Shown one piece after another: positions 41,142-49,600 of a stretch of DNA of 64,000 nucleotides. The notes below the pieces were generated by a model that worked only from the letters and a program-made list of their open reading frames with translations, was not told the origin of the DNA and did not search any database. Numbering within the stretch: the stretch's first letter is position 1; each line of letters begins with the position of its first letter. A program made the position numbers and the translations under genes. This DNA comes from Pontiella desulfatans (GTDB lineage: Bacteria > Verrucomicrobiota > Kiritimatiellia > Kiritimatiellales > Pontiellaceae), in contig NZ_CAAHFG010000003.1 of assembly GCF_900890425.1 (NCBI RefSeq), positions 248,001 through 312,000 on the forward strand. The letters run 5' to 3'.

Positions 41142-41645
41142 ATGCCGAATTCAGATAAAAACATGCACACCTTGAGCGTTTACGTTTCGAACAAACCGGG
41201 GGCGCTTGCGCGTATCGCGCAGGTCTTCTCGCGGCGCGGCTTCAACATTGAGTCGTTGGTGGTTTCGCCTGCCGTCGATGGCCACTTCTCGCGGATGACC
41301 ATCACGTGCAGCGGCGACCCGACCGGGCTGGAGCAGATCATCAAGCAGCTCCTGAAGCTGATCGATGTGCTGAACTGCATCGACCACACCTACGACGAGT
41401 CTGTCATGAAGGAGATGGGGCTGATCAAGATCGCCGTCGATAGCGAGGGCCGTTCCGAGGCGCTGCAGATTGCGGAGCACTATGGATGCAAAACCGTCGA
41501 CCTGACCCCGGACTCGATGATTCTGCAGGTGGTCGGAAACCCCAGCAAGATCGACGCCCTCGAGGAAATGATTGCCAAGTTCACGATTATCGAGCTGGTT
41601 CGCACCGGCAAGGTGGTCATGAGCCGCGGGCAGGACGTGACGTAG
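41142..41645 (+). CDS. ilvN: Acetolactate synthase small (regulatory) subunit
   Basis: The 167-residue protein has an N-terminal ACT domain (HTLSVYVSNKPGALARIAQV; GFNIESLVVSPAVDGHFSRM), which binds valine for feedback control in the family. The C-terminal ALS-small domain (MKEMGLIKIAVDSEGRSEAL; GNPSKIDALEEMIAKFTIIE) is complete. It works with IlvB upstream. A terminator follows 28 bp after the stop. Confidence 0.94.
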   Translation: MPNSDKNMHTLSVYVSNKPGALARIAQVFSRRGFNIESLVVSPAVDGHFSRMTITCSGDPTGLEQIIKQLLKLIDVLNCIDHTYDESVMKEMGLIKIAVDSEGRSEALQIAEHYGCKTVDLTPDSMILQVVGNPSKIDALEEMIAKFTIIELVRTGKVVMSRGQDVT

Positions 41646-41673
41646 CCCCGCTTTGCGGAAAGGATTGCGAAAG

Positions 41674-41695
41674 AGGCGGGGAAACCCGCCTTTTG
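41674..41695 (+). terminator. Terminator of ilvBN
   Basis: GGCGGGGAAACCCGCCTTTT: a 6-bp GC stem with a GAAA loop and a short T-run. Confidence 0.8.
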
Positions 41696-41705
41696 TGTGT
41701 GTGGG

Positions 41706-43370
41706 TCAGCTGGCCTGCTGCATCAGGATGACTTCTTCACTGGTCGTGTGGAAGCGGCTGTCGACCCCCTTGTTGGTGGGGCAGCCGACGATCTCGATCA
41801 GCTCCCTCATCAGATACTTGAGGTGCTCGCCGCTGTTGGAGGCCAGGTTGAGCAGGTCGCGCTGCTCCTCGGAGATTTCGCCCACATAGCCGTGCATCAT
41901 CATTTCGAGCGAGGCGTTGATGGCGGTGAGCGGTTGCATGAGTTCCTGCGCCACTTCCGAAAGAGCGGCCAGCAGCTCTGCCTGGTTCATGTTGCGTCCC
42001 TGGCCGCCAATGGTTCCGGTCTCGTCGTCCTTGAGGTGCTGCGAGAGGACATCGAGTTTTTCCTTGGTGGTAAAGATGGTGTCGTCGAGGTTGTTGCTGG
42101 CTTCGCCGAGCAGATCCTTCACCAGGGCGCCATCGGCCGAGTCCGACTTCATCAGGTTTTCGAGTTTCTCGAAGACCGTGGCCAGCGTATTGATGCCGGC
42201 GGCGATGGGCGGGTTGGATTCGCCTCCGGGAGCCTTGCGGCTGTCCACGACAATCCGGCGCCATTCGGAGGCCGGGAATTCGGATTCGGAGAGCAACCCT
42301 TCGGCCGCGGTTGCCCCGTGCGCCTTCACATAGGCTTGCAGCTCCTCTTTGCTGTGTTCGATGGCATCGCGATGTTCCATGTATTGCATCGCGGCCATTT
42401 CGAAGCCGAGGCTTTCATCCATTTCGCGGATGGTTTGAACAATTTGACGGTCGAGCTCCGGGTTGGAATCGCCGGTTAGGTCGCGCATGCGGTCGAGCAC
42501 GCTTTCCTCAAGCAGCAGGAGCGCCTTGCGCATGTCGGCAACGCCTTCCGAGGATTGGAAGGCCGCCTGCTTGCGCAATCCATTGAACGTGCGGCGCAGG
42601 CAGCCCAGTACAATGTCGCCAAGCGATTCGCCGGAAAGTTCCGAAACCGATTGCCGGACGGCGACCGATTCCATAATCATCTTGCCCAGCCGGGCGGGGT
42701 CCGAGGCCAGCTCCGCAAGTTCTTCCCCGATTTCCCCTTTGTCGTCCAAATCGATGTCGCCTTTTAGAAACGCAACGATCTGCTCCACATGGACATCGCT
42801 TGAACCGCCCTGGCAGGAAGAGCCGGCTTCATCTTCCAGGGAGTCGTCTTCCAGCACGAGCACGCCGCTGCCACCCATCCCGGCCAGGTCGCTCGTGTTG
42901 GCAACGGTTTGGTCTTCGCGAACGGCTTCGAAACGGGTTTCTTCCGTTGAGATGTGGGCGAGGCCGGCCTGGCCCATGCCGGCCTGGAAATCGTTGGCTT
43001 CCTTGCAGGAGAGCAGTTCGGCCAGTTGCAGCAGTTCGTCGTTGCTGATTTTTGAATCAATCTTCAGTCCGGTGATGCGCAGGCGCGACAGCCGTCGTTC
43101 GAGCGATTTGAGCAGGGCGCCGCTGGCGGTAACCTGGACCCCGTCAACGGTAAGAGCGCCGCTGAAGCTACCGATGATGACCTTCCTGCGCTGCGTGAAG
43201 AGGGCGGTCATGGCCTCGATCGTTGTGGTGGCGGCTTGCTGTACTGCCGGATGGTGGTTTCCGTAGGTCGTAATGATGTTGATGGTGCGGCTAAGCTCAG
43301 TTAGTGCATGCTGCAAGGCCGCGTCTTCGATGGTTTGGGACGGTATGGTTTTATGTTCTTCGGCTGCCAT
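41706..43370 (-). CDS. Large coiled-coil protein with a degenerate histidine-kinase dimerisation domain
   Basis: The 554-residue protein starts MAAEEHKTIPSQTIEDAALQ. The C-terminal region (about 460-530) resembles the HisKA domain (LLAALSEVAQELMQPLTAIN; LLNLASNSGEHLKYLMRELI), but the H-box His is Gln (VAQELMQP), and no ATPase domain follows. The N-terminus (about 20-120) is a helical bundle with ITTYGNHHPAVQQAATTTIE. It may scaffold or receive signals without phosphoryl chemistry. The start at 43370 is chosen over 43415. The convergent ilvN terminator lies just downstream. Confidence 0.6.
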   Translation of the reverse strand: MAAEEHKTIPSQTIEDAALQHALTELSRTINIITTYGNHHPAVQQAATTTIEAMTALFTQRRKVIIGSFSGALTVDGVQVTASGALLKSLERRLSRLRITGLKIDSKISNDELLQLAELLSCKEANDFQAGMGQAGLAHISTEETRFEAVREDQTVANTSDLAGMGGSGVLVLEDDSLEDEAGSSCQGGSSDVHVEQIVAFLKGDIDLDDKGEIGEELAELASDPARLGKMIMESVAVRQSVSELSGESLGDIVLGCLRRTFNGLRKQAAFQSSEGVADMRKALLLLEESVLDRMRDLTGDSNPELDRQIVQTIREMDESLGFEMAAMQYMEHRDAIEHSKEELQAYVKAHGATAAEGLLSESEFPASEWRRIVVDSRKAPGGESNPPIAAGINTLATVFEKLENLMKSDSADGALVKDLLGEASNNLDDTIFTTKEKLDVLSQHLKDDETGTIGGQGRNMNQAELLAALSEVAQELMQPLTAINASLEMMMHGYVGEISEEQRDLLNLASNSGEHLKYLMRELIEIVGCPTNKGVDSRFHTTSEEVILMQQAS

Positions 43371-43681
43371 GTGTCTCTCTCGTTTGCGTCTAAATTGATG
43401 ATTGCAAGTTAGCACAAAGCATGCCTACTGGTGGGCCCGCAGAAGAAAAGACGCACGGGTTGCAGGAGTTTCCGTGGCGAGGTGAATAGATGGAAAAAGG
43501 GGGTGGGGTTCTCCGGGTATGGGCATGGCCCTGGGTATCGATGGAGATCGCTTCCTGAACGGTCTCTGTGGCTTCGGCCGATGTCCCCGCTTGTTCTCGA
43601 TGCTGGGAATTCGTGTTTCAAAAAGGCCGCCCTTGTCGATGCCCTTTTCATGCAGGGGAAAGGGGGCGCCGGTGTCTGGGC
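43371..43681. other. Gap between small RNA copy C and the coiled-coil gene
   Basis: No gene is supported. Minor words repeat (AAAGGCCGCCCTTGTCG; CGATGCCC). Confidence 0.4.
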
Positions 43682-43782
43682 AAAAAGAAACCCCGCTGGG
43701 TTAGGGCGGGGTGCTCTTCGGAGTGGGCGGTGAATGAGTTGGGTTCACTTGGGTTACCGCCGCTTATTAAATTGTTGGGTTC
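43682..43782 (-). ncRNA. Candidate small RNA, copy C
   Basis: Start near 43782 (GAACCCAACAATTTAATAAG). Stem GGCGGT/ACCGCC around AACCCAAGTGAACCCAACTC; then ACTCCGA and a terminator (CCCCGC/GCGGGG) with T-run TTTTT to 43682. It lies between the fusA terminator (43858-43884) and the coiled-coil gene start (43370), so it is an independent transcription unit. Confidence 0.75.
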
Positions 43783-43787
43783 ATTCA

Positions 43788-43836
43788 TGTATACGAGGGT
43801 ATTTCCCGCAGCGTTACCCGAATTGGACTTTTTTTT
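43788..43836 (-). promoter_or_regulatory. Predicted promoter of small RNA copy C
   Basis: On the minus strand: A-run (43836-43829), CGGGTAACGC (43820-43811), a 17-nt spacer, TATACA (43793-43788). Confidence 0.7.
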
Positions 43837-43857
43837 GAAAAAAGTTCGGGATACGAA

Positions 43858-43884
43858 AAAAGGCCGCCCCGGAGGACGGCCTTT
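43858..43884 (-). terminator. Terminator of fusA
   Basis: On the minus strand AAAGGCCGTCCTCCGGGGCG and GCCTTTTTTCG form a GC-rich hairpin followed by a T-run, about 20 nt after the fusA stop. Confidence 0.8.
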
Positions 43885-43906
43885 TCGGAATCGCATAGGC
43901 GGTTGC

Positions 43907-45991
43907 CTATTTGACTTTGCCTTCCGCGCGGCGCTTCTCGACCACTTCGTTCGCGATGTTGATCGGAACGGCTTCGTAGTGTTCGAAGGTCATGGAGAAG
44001 GATGCACGTCCCTGGGTGAGGGAGCGGATGGTGTTGGAGTAGCCGAACATTTCGCTCAGCGGAACCATGCCCTTGACGATCTTCATGCCGCCCCGCTCGT
44101 CCATGGATTCGATGCGTCCACGGCGCTGAGCGATGGTGGAGTTGCACGGGCCCATGAATTCTTCCGGGGTGGTGATTTCGATGCTCATGATCGGTTCCAG
44201 CAGTTGCGGGTTGCCCTTCATGAAGAGCTCCTTGAAGCCCTGGCGACCGGCAATCTGGAAGGCGAAGTCCGAGGAGTCGACATCGTGGTAGGAGCCGTCC
44301 AGCAACGTGGCTTTCATGTCGACGACGGGATAGCCGGCAAACGGGCCGGCTTCGAGCGCCTGGATGATGCCTTTCTCAACCGACGGAATGTATTCGGAAG
44401 GAATACGGCCACCAACGACTTTGTTTTCGAATTCGAAACCGTCGCCCGGCTTGCCCGGCGCAACCGACATAACAACGTGGCCATACTGACCGCGACCACC
44501 GGACTGCTTGGAGTGCTTGTAGGAACCTTCCGCAGGGGAGGTGGCGGTTTCGCGGTAGGCCACTTCCGGGCGGCCAACTTCTGCCACAACGCCGAACTCG
44601 CGCTTGAGGCGGTCCACGATGATTTCGAGGTGAAGCTCGCCCATGCCGGCAATGATGGTTTCGCTGGTTTCGTGGTCGAAGGAGACGGTGAAGGTCGGGT
44701 CTTCGTCGGCCAGGCGGTGCAGGGCTTCGCCCAGTTTTTCGTTGTCGGCGTTGGATTCCGGCTTGATGGAAATCGAGATTACCGGTGCCGGGAAGTCCAT
44801 GGACTCGAGGAAGATTTCATTTTCCTTTTCGCAGAGGGTGTCGCCGGTTTTGGTTTCGGTAAGTCCCGCAACGGCTACAATGTCGCCGGCCACGGCAATG
44901 TCGATGGCTTCCTGGCGGTTGGAGTGCATGCGGAGCAGGCGGCCAATGCGCTGTTTCTTCTGCTGGGAGGAGTTCCAGATGTTGGTGCCGGCAGTCATGG
45001 TTCCGGAGTAGATGCGCAGGTAGGTCAACTTGCCCATGTGCTTATCGGACATGATCTTGAACGCCAGGGCGGAGAAGACTTCGTTGTCATCGACCTTGCG
45101 CTGGTTTTCCGGGTTCTTGGTGCAGATGATCGGCGGGATTTCGTTCGGGGCCGGCAGAATCTTGATGACGCCGTCGAGAACCTGCTGAACGCCTTTGTTC
45201 TTGAAGGCGGAGCCGCAGTATACCGGCACCACCTGGCGGGCGCAGGTGGCCTTGCGCAGAATCGTCCAGATTTCTTTTTCGGAAAGGTCGCCTTCCTCGA
45301 AATATTTTTCGAGCAGCGCTTCGTCCATCTCGGCACATTTTTCAACGAGGTTGTTGCGCCATTCCTTGGCGGTTTCAACGAGATCGTCCGGAACATCAAC
45401 TTCGTCCCACTCGGCACCCTTGGAGTCTTCCTTGAAGATCAGGGCCTTCATGGTAATCAGGTCAACCACGCCGATGAAGGAGTCGGAGGCGCCGATTGGT
45501 ATAACGACCGGCACGGCGTTCGCGCCCAGCATGTCCTGGATGCCTTCAACGACCGAGTAGAAGTCGGCGCCGATGCGGTCCATCTTGTTGACGAAGGCGA
45601 TCTTCGGTACTTCGTAGCGCTCGGACTGGTGCCAAACGGTTTCGGACTGGGGTTGGACGCCGCCCACCGCGCAGTAGAGGGCAATGGCGCCATCGAGTAC
45701 GCGCAGGGCGCGTTCCACTTCCATCGTGAAATCCACGTGGCCGGGGGTGTCGATGATCGAGATCATGTGGTCTTTCCACATGCAGGTGGTTGCCGCGGAG
45801 GTGATCGTGATGCCGCGTTCCTGTTCCTGTTCCATCCAGTCCATGGTGGCTGCGCCGTCATGAACCTCGCCAATCTTGTGCGAGCGACCGGTGTAGTAAA
45901 GGATGCGTTCAGACACGGTGGTCTTGCCGGCGTCAATATGCGCCATAATGCCGATGTTGCGGACATTCTTCAATGGGACTGTTCTGGCCAT
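43907..45991 (-). CDS. fusA: Elongation factor G
   Basis: The 694-residue GTPase moves tRNAs on the ribosome. G1 is [21 protein letters not shown]2 contains [13 protein letters not shown]3 [19 protein letters not shown] and G4 [13 protein letters not shown]. Domains II-V follow to the end, with [17 protein letters not shown] in domain IV. It ends GKVK. A GAGGA site precedes the ATG. It is not next to rpsL/rpsG/tuf here, so it may be one of two EF-G copies or lie outside the str operon. Confidence 0.96.
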   Translation of the reverse strand: MARTVPLKNVRNIGIMAHIDAGKTTVSERILYYTGRSHKIGEVHDGAATMDWMEQEQERGITITSAATTCMWKDHMISIIDTPGHVDFTMEVERALRVLDGAIALYCAVGGVQPQSETVWHQSERYEVPKIAFVNKMDRIGADFYSVVEGIQDMLGANAVPVVIPIGASDSFIGVVDLITMKALIFKEDSKGAEWDEVDVPDDLVETAKEWRNNLVEKCAEMDEALLEKYFEEGDLSEKEIWTILRKATCARQVVPVYCGSAFKNKGVQQVLDGVIKILPAPNEIPPIICTKNPENQRKVDDNEVFSALAFKIMSDKHMGKLTYLRIYSGTMTAGTNIWNSSQQKKQRIGRLLRMHSNRQEAIDIAVAGDIVAVAGLTETKTGDTLCEKENEIFLESMDFPAPVISISIKPESNADNEKLGEALHRLADEDPTFTVSFDHETSETIIAGMGELHLEIIVDRLKREFGVVAEVGRPEVAYRETATSPAEGSYKHSKQSGGRGQYGHVVMSVAPGKPGDGFEFENKVVGGRIPSEYIPSVEKGIIQALEAGPFAGYPVVDMKATLLDGSYHDVDSSDFAFQIAGRQGFKELFMKGNPQLLEPIMSIEITTPEEFMGPCNSTIAQRRGRIESMDERGGMKIVKGMVPLSEMFGYSNTIRSLTQGRASFSMTFEHYEAVPINIANEVVEKRRAEGKVK

Positions 45992-46211
45992 TAGTTTTCC
46001 TCGTTAATAATTAACGTTTTGCGGCACCGCTTCCCGGCGCCTTGCTTGTGGATACAAATCTTCTTTAACCCTCTAAAGGCGCGCAAATATGCCGATTGCC
46101 CCCCACGTCTTCAAGGGTTATTTCGTTAAAAGTTGGGGTTCTGGGGAATACGCATTTTCGGGGAATAAAACTCGCAGGCAACCCAATGATTTCGCTTTAC
46201 TGCTGTGCCTT

Positions 46212-46988
46212 ATGTTTATTGATACGCATGTACATTTTGATCGGTTCGTGAAAGACGGCACCTTCGGGGAGGTGCTGGAGCGGGCGAAAGAGGCGCAACT
46301 CCATGAAATGGTGGCCATCGGCGGGACGGCCGAGGCCAACGCGCTATCGCTCAAGCTGGCGGAGGAGCATCCCGGCCGGATCTTCGGCTGCGCGGGCTAC
46401 GACCGCGACGAGGCAACGAACAACAACGATTTCGCCGCATTGAAGGGGCAGGTGGCCGATCCGCTCGTGAAGGCCGTCGGCGAAACGGGCCTCGATTATT
46501 ATTACACGGCGGAGACCGCGGCGGAGCAAAAGAAGCTGTTTGCCGAAAACCTGGCGCTGGCCATCGAGTTCGAAAAGCCCGTGGTGGTGCATACGCGCGA
46601 CGCCGACGCGGATACCGCTGCCCTGCTCACGGATTATGCCAAGGCCTGGAAAGGGGATGCCGCCCGGCTGGGGGTGCTCCACTGTTTCACGCGCGATACG
46701 AAATTTGCCCGGCAGGTGCTCGATCTCGGCCTGATGATCAGCTTCAGCGGAATTGTCACGTTCGCCAACGCCGATCCGTTGCGGGACGTGGTGGGCTATG
46801 TTCCGGACGACCGCCTTTTGATCGAAACGGATTCCCCCTATCTCGCCCCGGTTCCCATGCGCGGAAGCCGCTGCGAACCGGCCTTCGTGGTTCATACGGC
46901 TAATCGGCTTGCCGAACTCAAGGGGTGTTCTGTAGAATCCCTCGCGAATTTAACTGCAGGAAACGCGCGAACCCTCTTTGCGCTCTAA
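46212..46988 (+). CDS. TatD-family metal-dependent hydrolase
   Basis: This 258-residue amidohydrolase-like TIM barrel starts MFIDTHVHFDRFVKDGTFGE (HxH metal site). It has VGETGLDYYYTAETAAEQKK (Glu ligand), VVHTRDADADTAALL (His ligand), LHCFTRD and LLIETDSPYLAPVPMRG (Asp ligand). TatD proteins act as 3'-5' DNA exonucleases in repair. The start at 46212 is used because the upstream 41 residues in the longer frame are not family-like. The SH3 gene begins 19 bp later. Confidence 0.9.
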   Translation: MFIDTHVHFDRFVKDGTFGEVLERAKEAQLHEMVAIGGTAEANALSLKLAEEHPGRIFGCAGYDRDEATNNNDFAALKGQVADPLVKAVGETGLDYYYTAETAAEQKKLFAENLALAIEFEKPVVVHTRDADADTAALLTDYAKAWKGDAARLGVLHCFTRDTKFARQVLDLGLMISFSGIVTFANADPLRDVVGYVPDDRLLIETDSPYLAPVPMRGSRCEPAFVVHTANRLAELKGCSVESLANLTAGNARTLFAL

Positions 46989-47007
46989 CACAACCCGGGG
47001 GATGGGT

Positions 47008-47826
47008 ATGAGATTTTTACTAGTGCTGTTGGCCGCCGTTGCAACGGCAGGCGCCCAAACGAACGAGGCGCCCAAGGTTCGCGTGACCGGCGACCGCGTG
47101 AGCCTCCGCGCAAAGCCGTCGCTCGATGGGGAGCTGCTCGACCGGGCCATGCGTGGCGAGGAAATGGTCTGTTTTGAAAAAACGAACGGCTGGGTGGCGG
47201 TGCAGGCGCCCGAGAGCCTTAATTTTTGGGTGGCCGGTGAATATATCAAGCTTTCGCCGGAAGATGCCGGCAAGGGCATCGTTACCCCCAAGAAGCTGAA
47301 TGTCCGCTCCGGCCCCAGCAAAAACTACAATGTCGTGGCCGTCGTTCAGGGCGATGATGCGGTTTCCGTGCGCGGTGAATTCAACGATTGGCTGAAGATT
47401 TCCCCCCCCATTGGAAGCCGGGTCTGGATCAGCGAAGACTATGTTGAAATCGTCGAGGCCCCCGGGCCCGAACCCGTGGCCGTGGCCACGCCGGAACCTT
47501 CGACCGTGCCCGAACCCGCGGCCGAGGACGAAGACGAAGACGAGCTGCCGCCCCTGATGCTGGTGCTCGACGATTCCAAGCCGCAGGGCAAGGTGGACCG
47601 GATCCCCGGGGTGCTGCGACGCGCAAATCCCGGACTCTACAAACTGGTGCTGATTGCCGGCGAAATCGAGGAGCCGATCTGCCTGGTGCGCGGTCGCGAA
47701 AGCCAGCTGGAAAAAATGCTGAACCGCTCCCTCTTGATCGAAGGCAAGATCTATTGGGTCAAGGATGTGGATCTTCCCGTCATCCAGCCCGATAAAATCA
47801 ACCTCGATCCGATCATCGTAGACTAA
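47008..47826 (+). CDS. Secreted protein with two bacterial SH3 domains
   Basis: The 272-residue protein has a signal peptide (MRFLLVLLAAVATAGA). Two SH3b-like modules follow at about 20-85 (DRVSLRAKPSLDGELLDRAM) and 90-150 (KLNVRSGPSKNYNVVAVVQG), typical of proteins that bind peptidoglycan or envelope partners. A Pro/Glu-rich acidic linker (EPVAVATPEPSTVPEPAAED) leads to a C-terminal domain of unknown type (GVLRRANPGLYKLVLIAGEI). GGGGG 6 nt before ATG 47008 supports the start. Confidence 0.75.
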   Translation: MRFLLVLLAAVATAGAQTNEAPKVRVTGDRVSLRAKPSLDGELLDRAMRGEEMVCFEKTNGWVAVQAPESLNFWVAGEYIKLSPEDAGKGIVTPKKLNVRSGPSKNYNVVAVVQGDDAVSVRGEFNDWLKISPPIGSRVWISEDYVEIVEAPGPEPVAVATPEPSTVPEPAAEDEDEDELPPLMLVLDDSKPQGKVDRIPGVLRRANPGLYKLVLIAGEIEEPICLVRGRESQLEKMLNRSLLIEGKIYWVKDVDLPVIQPDKINLDPIIVD

Positions 47827-47834
47827 GGGGGGAA

Positions 47835-47938
47835 TTAGGAGTGCAGATTTAAGAATGAAGAATGATTGGTCTGCGACGGCCTTTGTTTTGATGGGGCACG
47901 CTCCGTTCTTAATTCTGAAATCTTAATTCTTCATCACC
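47835..47938. repeat. AAGAATGAAGAATGATTGG-type word repeat upstream of comF
   Basis: TTTAAGAATGAAGAATGATTGG and the near-complement TTCTTAATTCTGAAATCTTAA are separated by about 40 bp. The block runs to the comF start codon, so the comF ribosome site lies in repeat sequence. Confidence 0.7.
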
Positions 47939-48643
47939 ATGAAATGGTTTCTCGATATGGTCTATCCCCGCAACTGCATCGGCTGCGGGGTTCCTTCGCC
48001 CGAGACCTTCCGGTTCATCTGCTGGGACTGCTGGACCGATGCGGCAAAGGTTGAACCCCCGTTCTGCAAGCTGTGCGGAGATCCGGTCGCCGGCGCGGTC
48101 GACCACGGTTTCACCTGCTATTCCTGCACCGCCGCAAAACCCTCCTTCGATGCCGCCCGCTCGGCAACCCGCTACGACGGGGTGGTGGGCGAGGCGCTCC
48201 GGCAGCTTAAATACGATAAGGCGCTCTGGCTTGCGCCGGATTTGGCCGCCGTGCTCAGGAATTGCCTTTTGGCGGAATATCCGGGACGTCGGTTCGACCT
48301 GGTGGTCCCCGTGCCGCTATACCATGTCCGCCGCCGGGGCCGCGGCTACAACCAGTCGGCCGTGCTCGCCAAGGAGCTGGGCCGGCGAATCGGCTGCCCA
48401 TCCATGCCCGGAATGCTCCGCCGAATTCAGCCCACCACCACGCAAACGAATTTGACAGCCCCGCAACGGCTTAGTAACGTCAAGAACGCTTTTGAATCGA
48501 GGAGACAGAAGTGGCTGGCTGGACGACGCGTCCTGCTGGTCGATGATGTGATGACCACGGGAGCAACCGTGGATGCATGCGCAAAAGCCCTTAAACAGGG
48601 TGGGGCGTCGTCGGTACATGTGCTGACGGTGGCGCGCGGATAA
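47939..48643 (+). CDS. comF: ComF-family phosphoribosyltransferase-like protein
   Basis: The 234-residue protein has an N-terminal double zinc-finger region (PRNCIGCGVP; FICWDCWTDA; PFCKLCGDPV; CYSCTAAKP) and a phosphoribosyltransferase domain with VPVPLYHVRRRGRGYNQSAV and the PRPP motif VLLVDDVMTTGATVDACAKA. ComF proteins assist DNA uptake and recombination in transformable bacteria; dprA occurs nearby at 58775. The gene overlaps nothing and is followed by accD 15 bp later. Confidence 0.87.
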   Translation: MKWFLDMVYPRNCIGCGVPSPETFRFICWDCWTDAAKVEPPFCKLCGDPVAGAVDHGFTCYSCTAAKPSFDAARSATRYDGVVGEALRQLKYDKALWLAPDLAAVLRNCLLAEYPGRRFDLVVPVPLYHVRRRGRGYNQSAVLAKELGRRIGCPSMPGMLRRIQPTTTQTNLTAPQRLSNVKNAFESRRQKWLAGRRVLLVDDVMTTGATVDACAKALKQGGASSVHVLTVARG

Positions 48644-48658
48644 CGAGAGGATTTGATC

Positions 48659-49507
48659 ATGGCTTTGTTTGGCAGCAGCAAAAAAAACTATTCAACCATC
48701 ACCGTCAAAAAGCGCGATGTGCCCGACGGCCTGTGGATGAAGTGCCCGTCCTGCGGCGAAATCGTCTATAAGGAAGAGGTTGCCGACAACCTTGAAGTCT
48801 GCACCAAGTGCGGCCACCATTTTACGCTGGGCCGCCAGGCGCGCATCGATCTGTTGTCCGATGCAGGCACCTTCGAGGAGTGGGCCGGTGGCATCAAATC
48901 GGTCGACACCCTCGGCTTCACCGGCCAGCAGTCCTATATCGACAAGCTCAAGGCCAACCAGGAAAAATCGGGATGGGACGACGCCATCACCGTTGGCGGC
49001 TGCAAGCTCAATGGACGCGAGATCGGCCTGGGGGTGATGGACTTTTCGTTCCTGGGCGCCTCCATGGGCAGCGTGGTTGGTGAACGGGTAACCTATCTCA
49101 TCGAGCGCAGCACCCGCGAAGGCCGCCCGGTATTGCTTTCGTGTGCATCGGGCGGTGCCCGCATGTACGAAGGCCTGCTGAGCCTCATGCAAATGGCCAA
49201 GACCAGCGCCGCGTTGGCCCGGCACGCCTCCGCCGGATTGGCGTTCATCCCGATCCTGACCCACCCGACCATGGCCGGCGTCATGGCCAGTTTCGCCACC
49301 TTGGGCGACCTCATCGTCGCCGAGCCCGAGGCGCTCATTGGCTTTGCCGGTCCGCGCGTCATCAAGGAAACCACCCAGCAGGATCTGCCGGAAGGTTTCC
49401 AGCGTTCCGAATTCCTCCAGCAGCACGGCCTCATCGATATGGTGGTTCCGCGCAAGGAACTGCGCGACCGCATGGCCCTCGTGCTCGAATACCTCTGCGA
49501 CGAGTAG
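48659..49507 (+). CDS. accD: Acetyl-CoA carboxylase carboxyltransferase beta subunit
   Basis: The 282-residue protein has the zinc finger CPSCGEIVYKEEVADNLEV with CTKCGHH, and the carboxyltransferase fold (DAITVGGCKLNGREIGLGVM; SGGARMYEGLLSLMQMAKTS; GFAGPRVIKETTQQDLPEGF). It transfers CO2 from carboxybiotin to acetyl-CoA in fatty-acid synthesis. The start is ATG 48659 with GAGAGG 8 nt upstream; a TTG 6 nt before it is less likely. accA is not adjacent. Confidence 0.94.
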   Translation: MALFGSSKKNYSTITVKKRDVPDGLWMKCPSCGEIVYKEEVADNLEVCTKCGHHFTLGRQARIDLLSDAGTFEEWAGGIKSVDTLGFTGQQSYIDKLKANQEKSGWDDAITVGGCKLNGREIGLGVMDFSFLGASMGSVVGERVTYLIERSTREGRPVLLSCASGGARMYEGLLSLMQMAKTSAALARHASAGLAFIPILTHPTMAGVMASFATLGDLIVAEPEALIGFAGPRVIKETTQQDLPEGFQRSEFLQQHGLIDMVVPRKELRDRMALVLEYLCDE

Positions 49508-49517
49508 CGCAAAATTA

Positions 49518-49584
49518 GCAACGAATGAATGTAAAGCAACGAATTAGGAGTGATTGGATTCGTTGCTTTACATTCATTCGTTGC
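49518..49584. repeat. Perfect 27-bp inverted repeat in the accD-folC gap
   Basis: Arms 49518-49544 (GCAACGAATGAATGTAAAGC...) and 49558-49584 are exact complements with a 13-bp loop. It could form a long hairpin in the accD-folC mRNA. Confidence 0.85.
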
Positions 49585-49600
49585 AGGTAAAATTTTCCGG

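Noticed and set aside
43568-45994. 808-residue open frame opposite fusA
   Set aside because: Antisense shadow of EF-G and part of the small-RNA gap.
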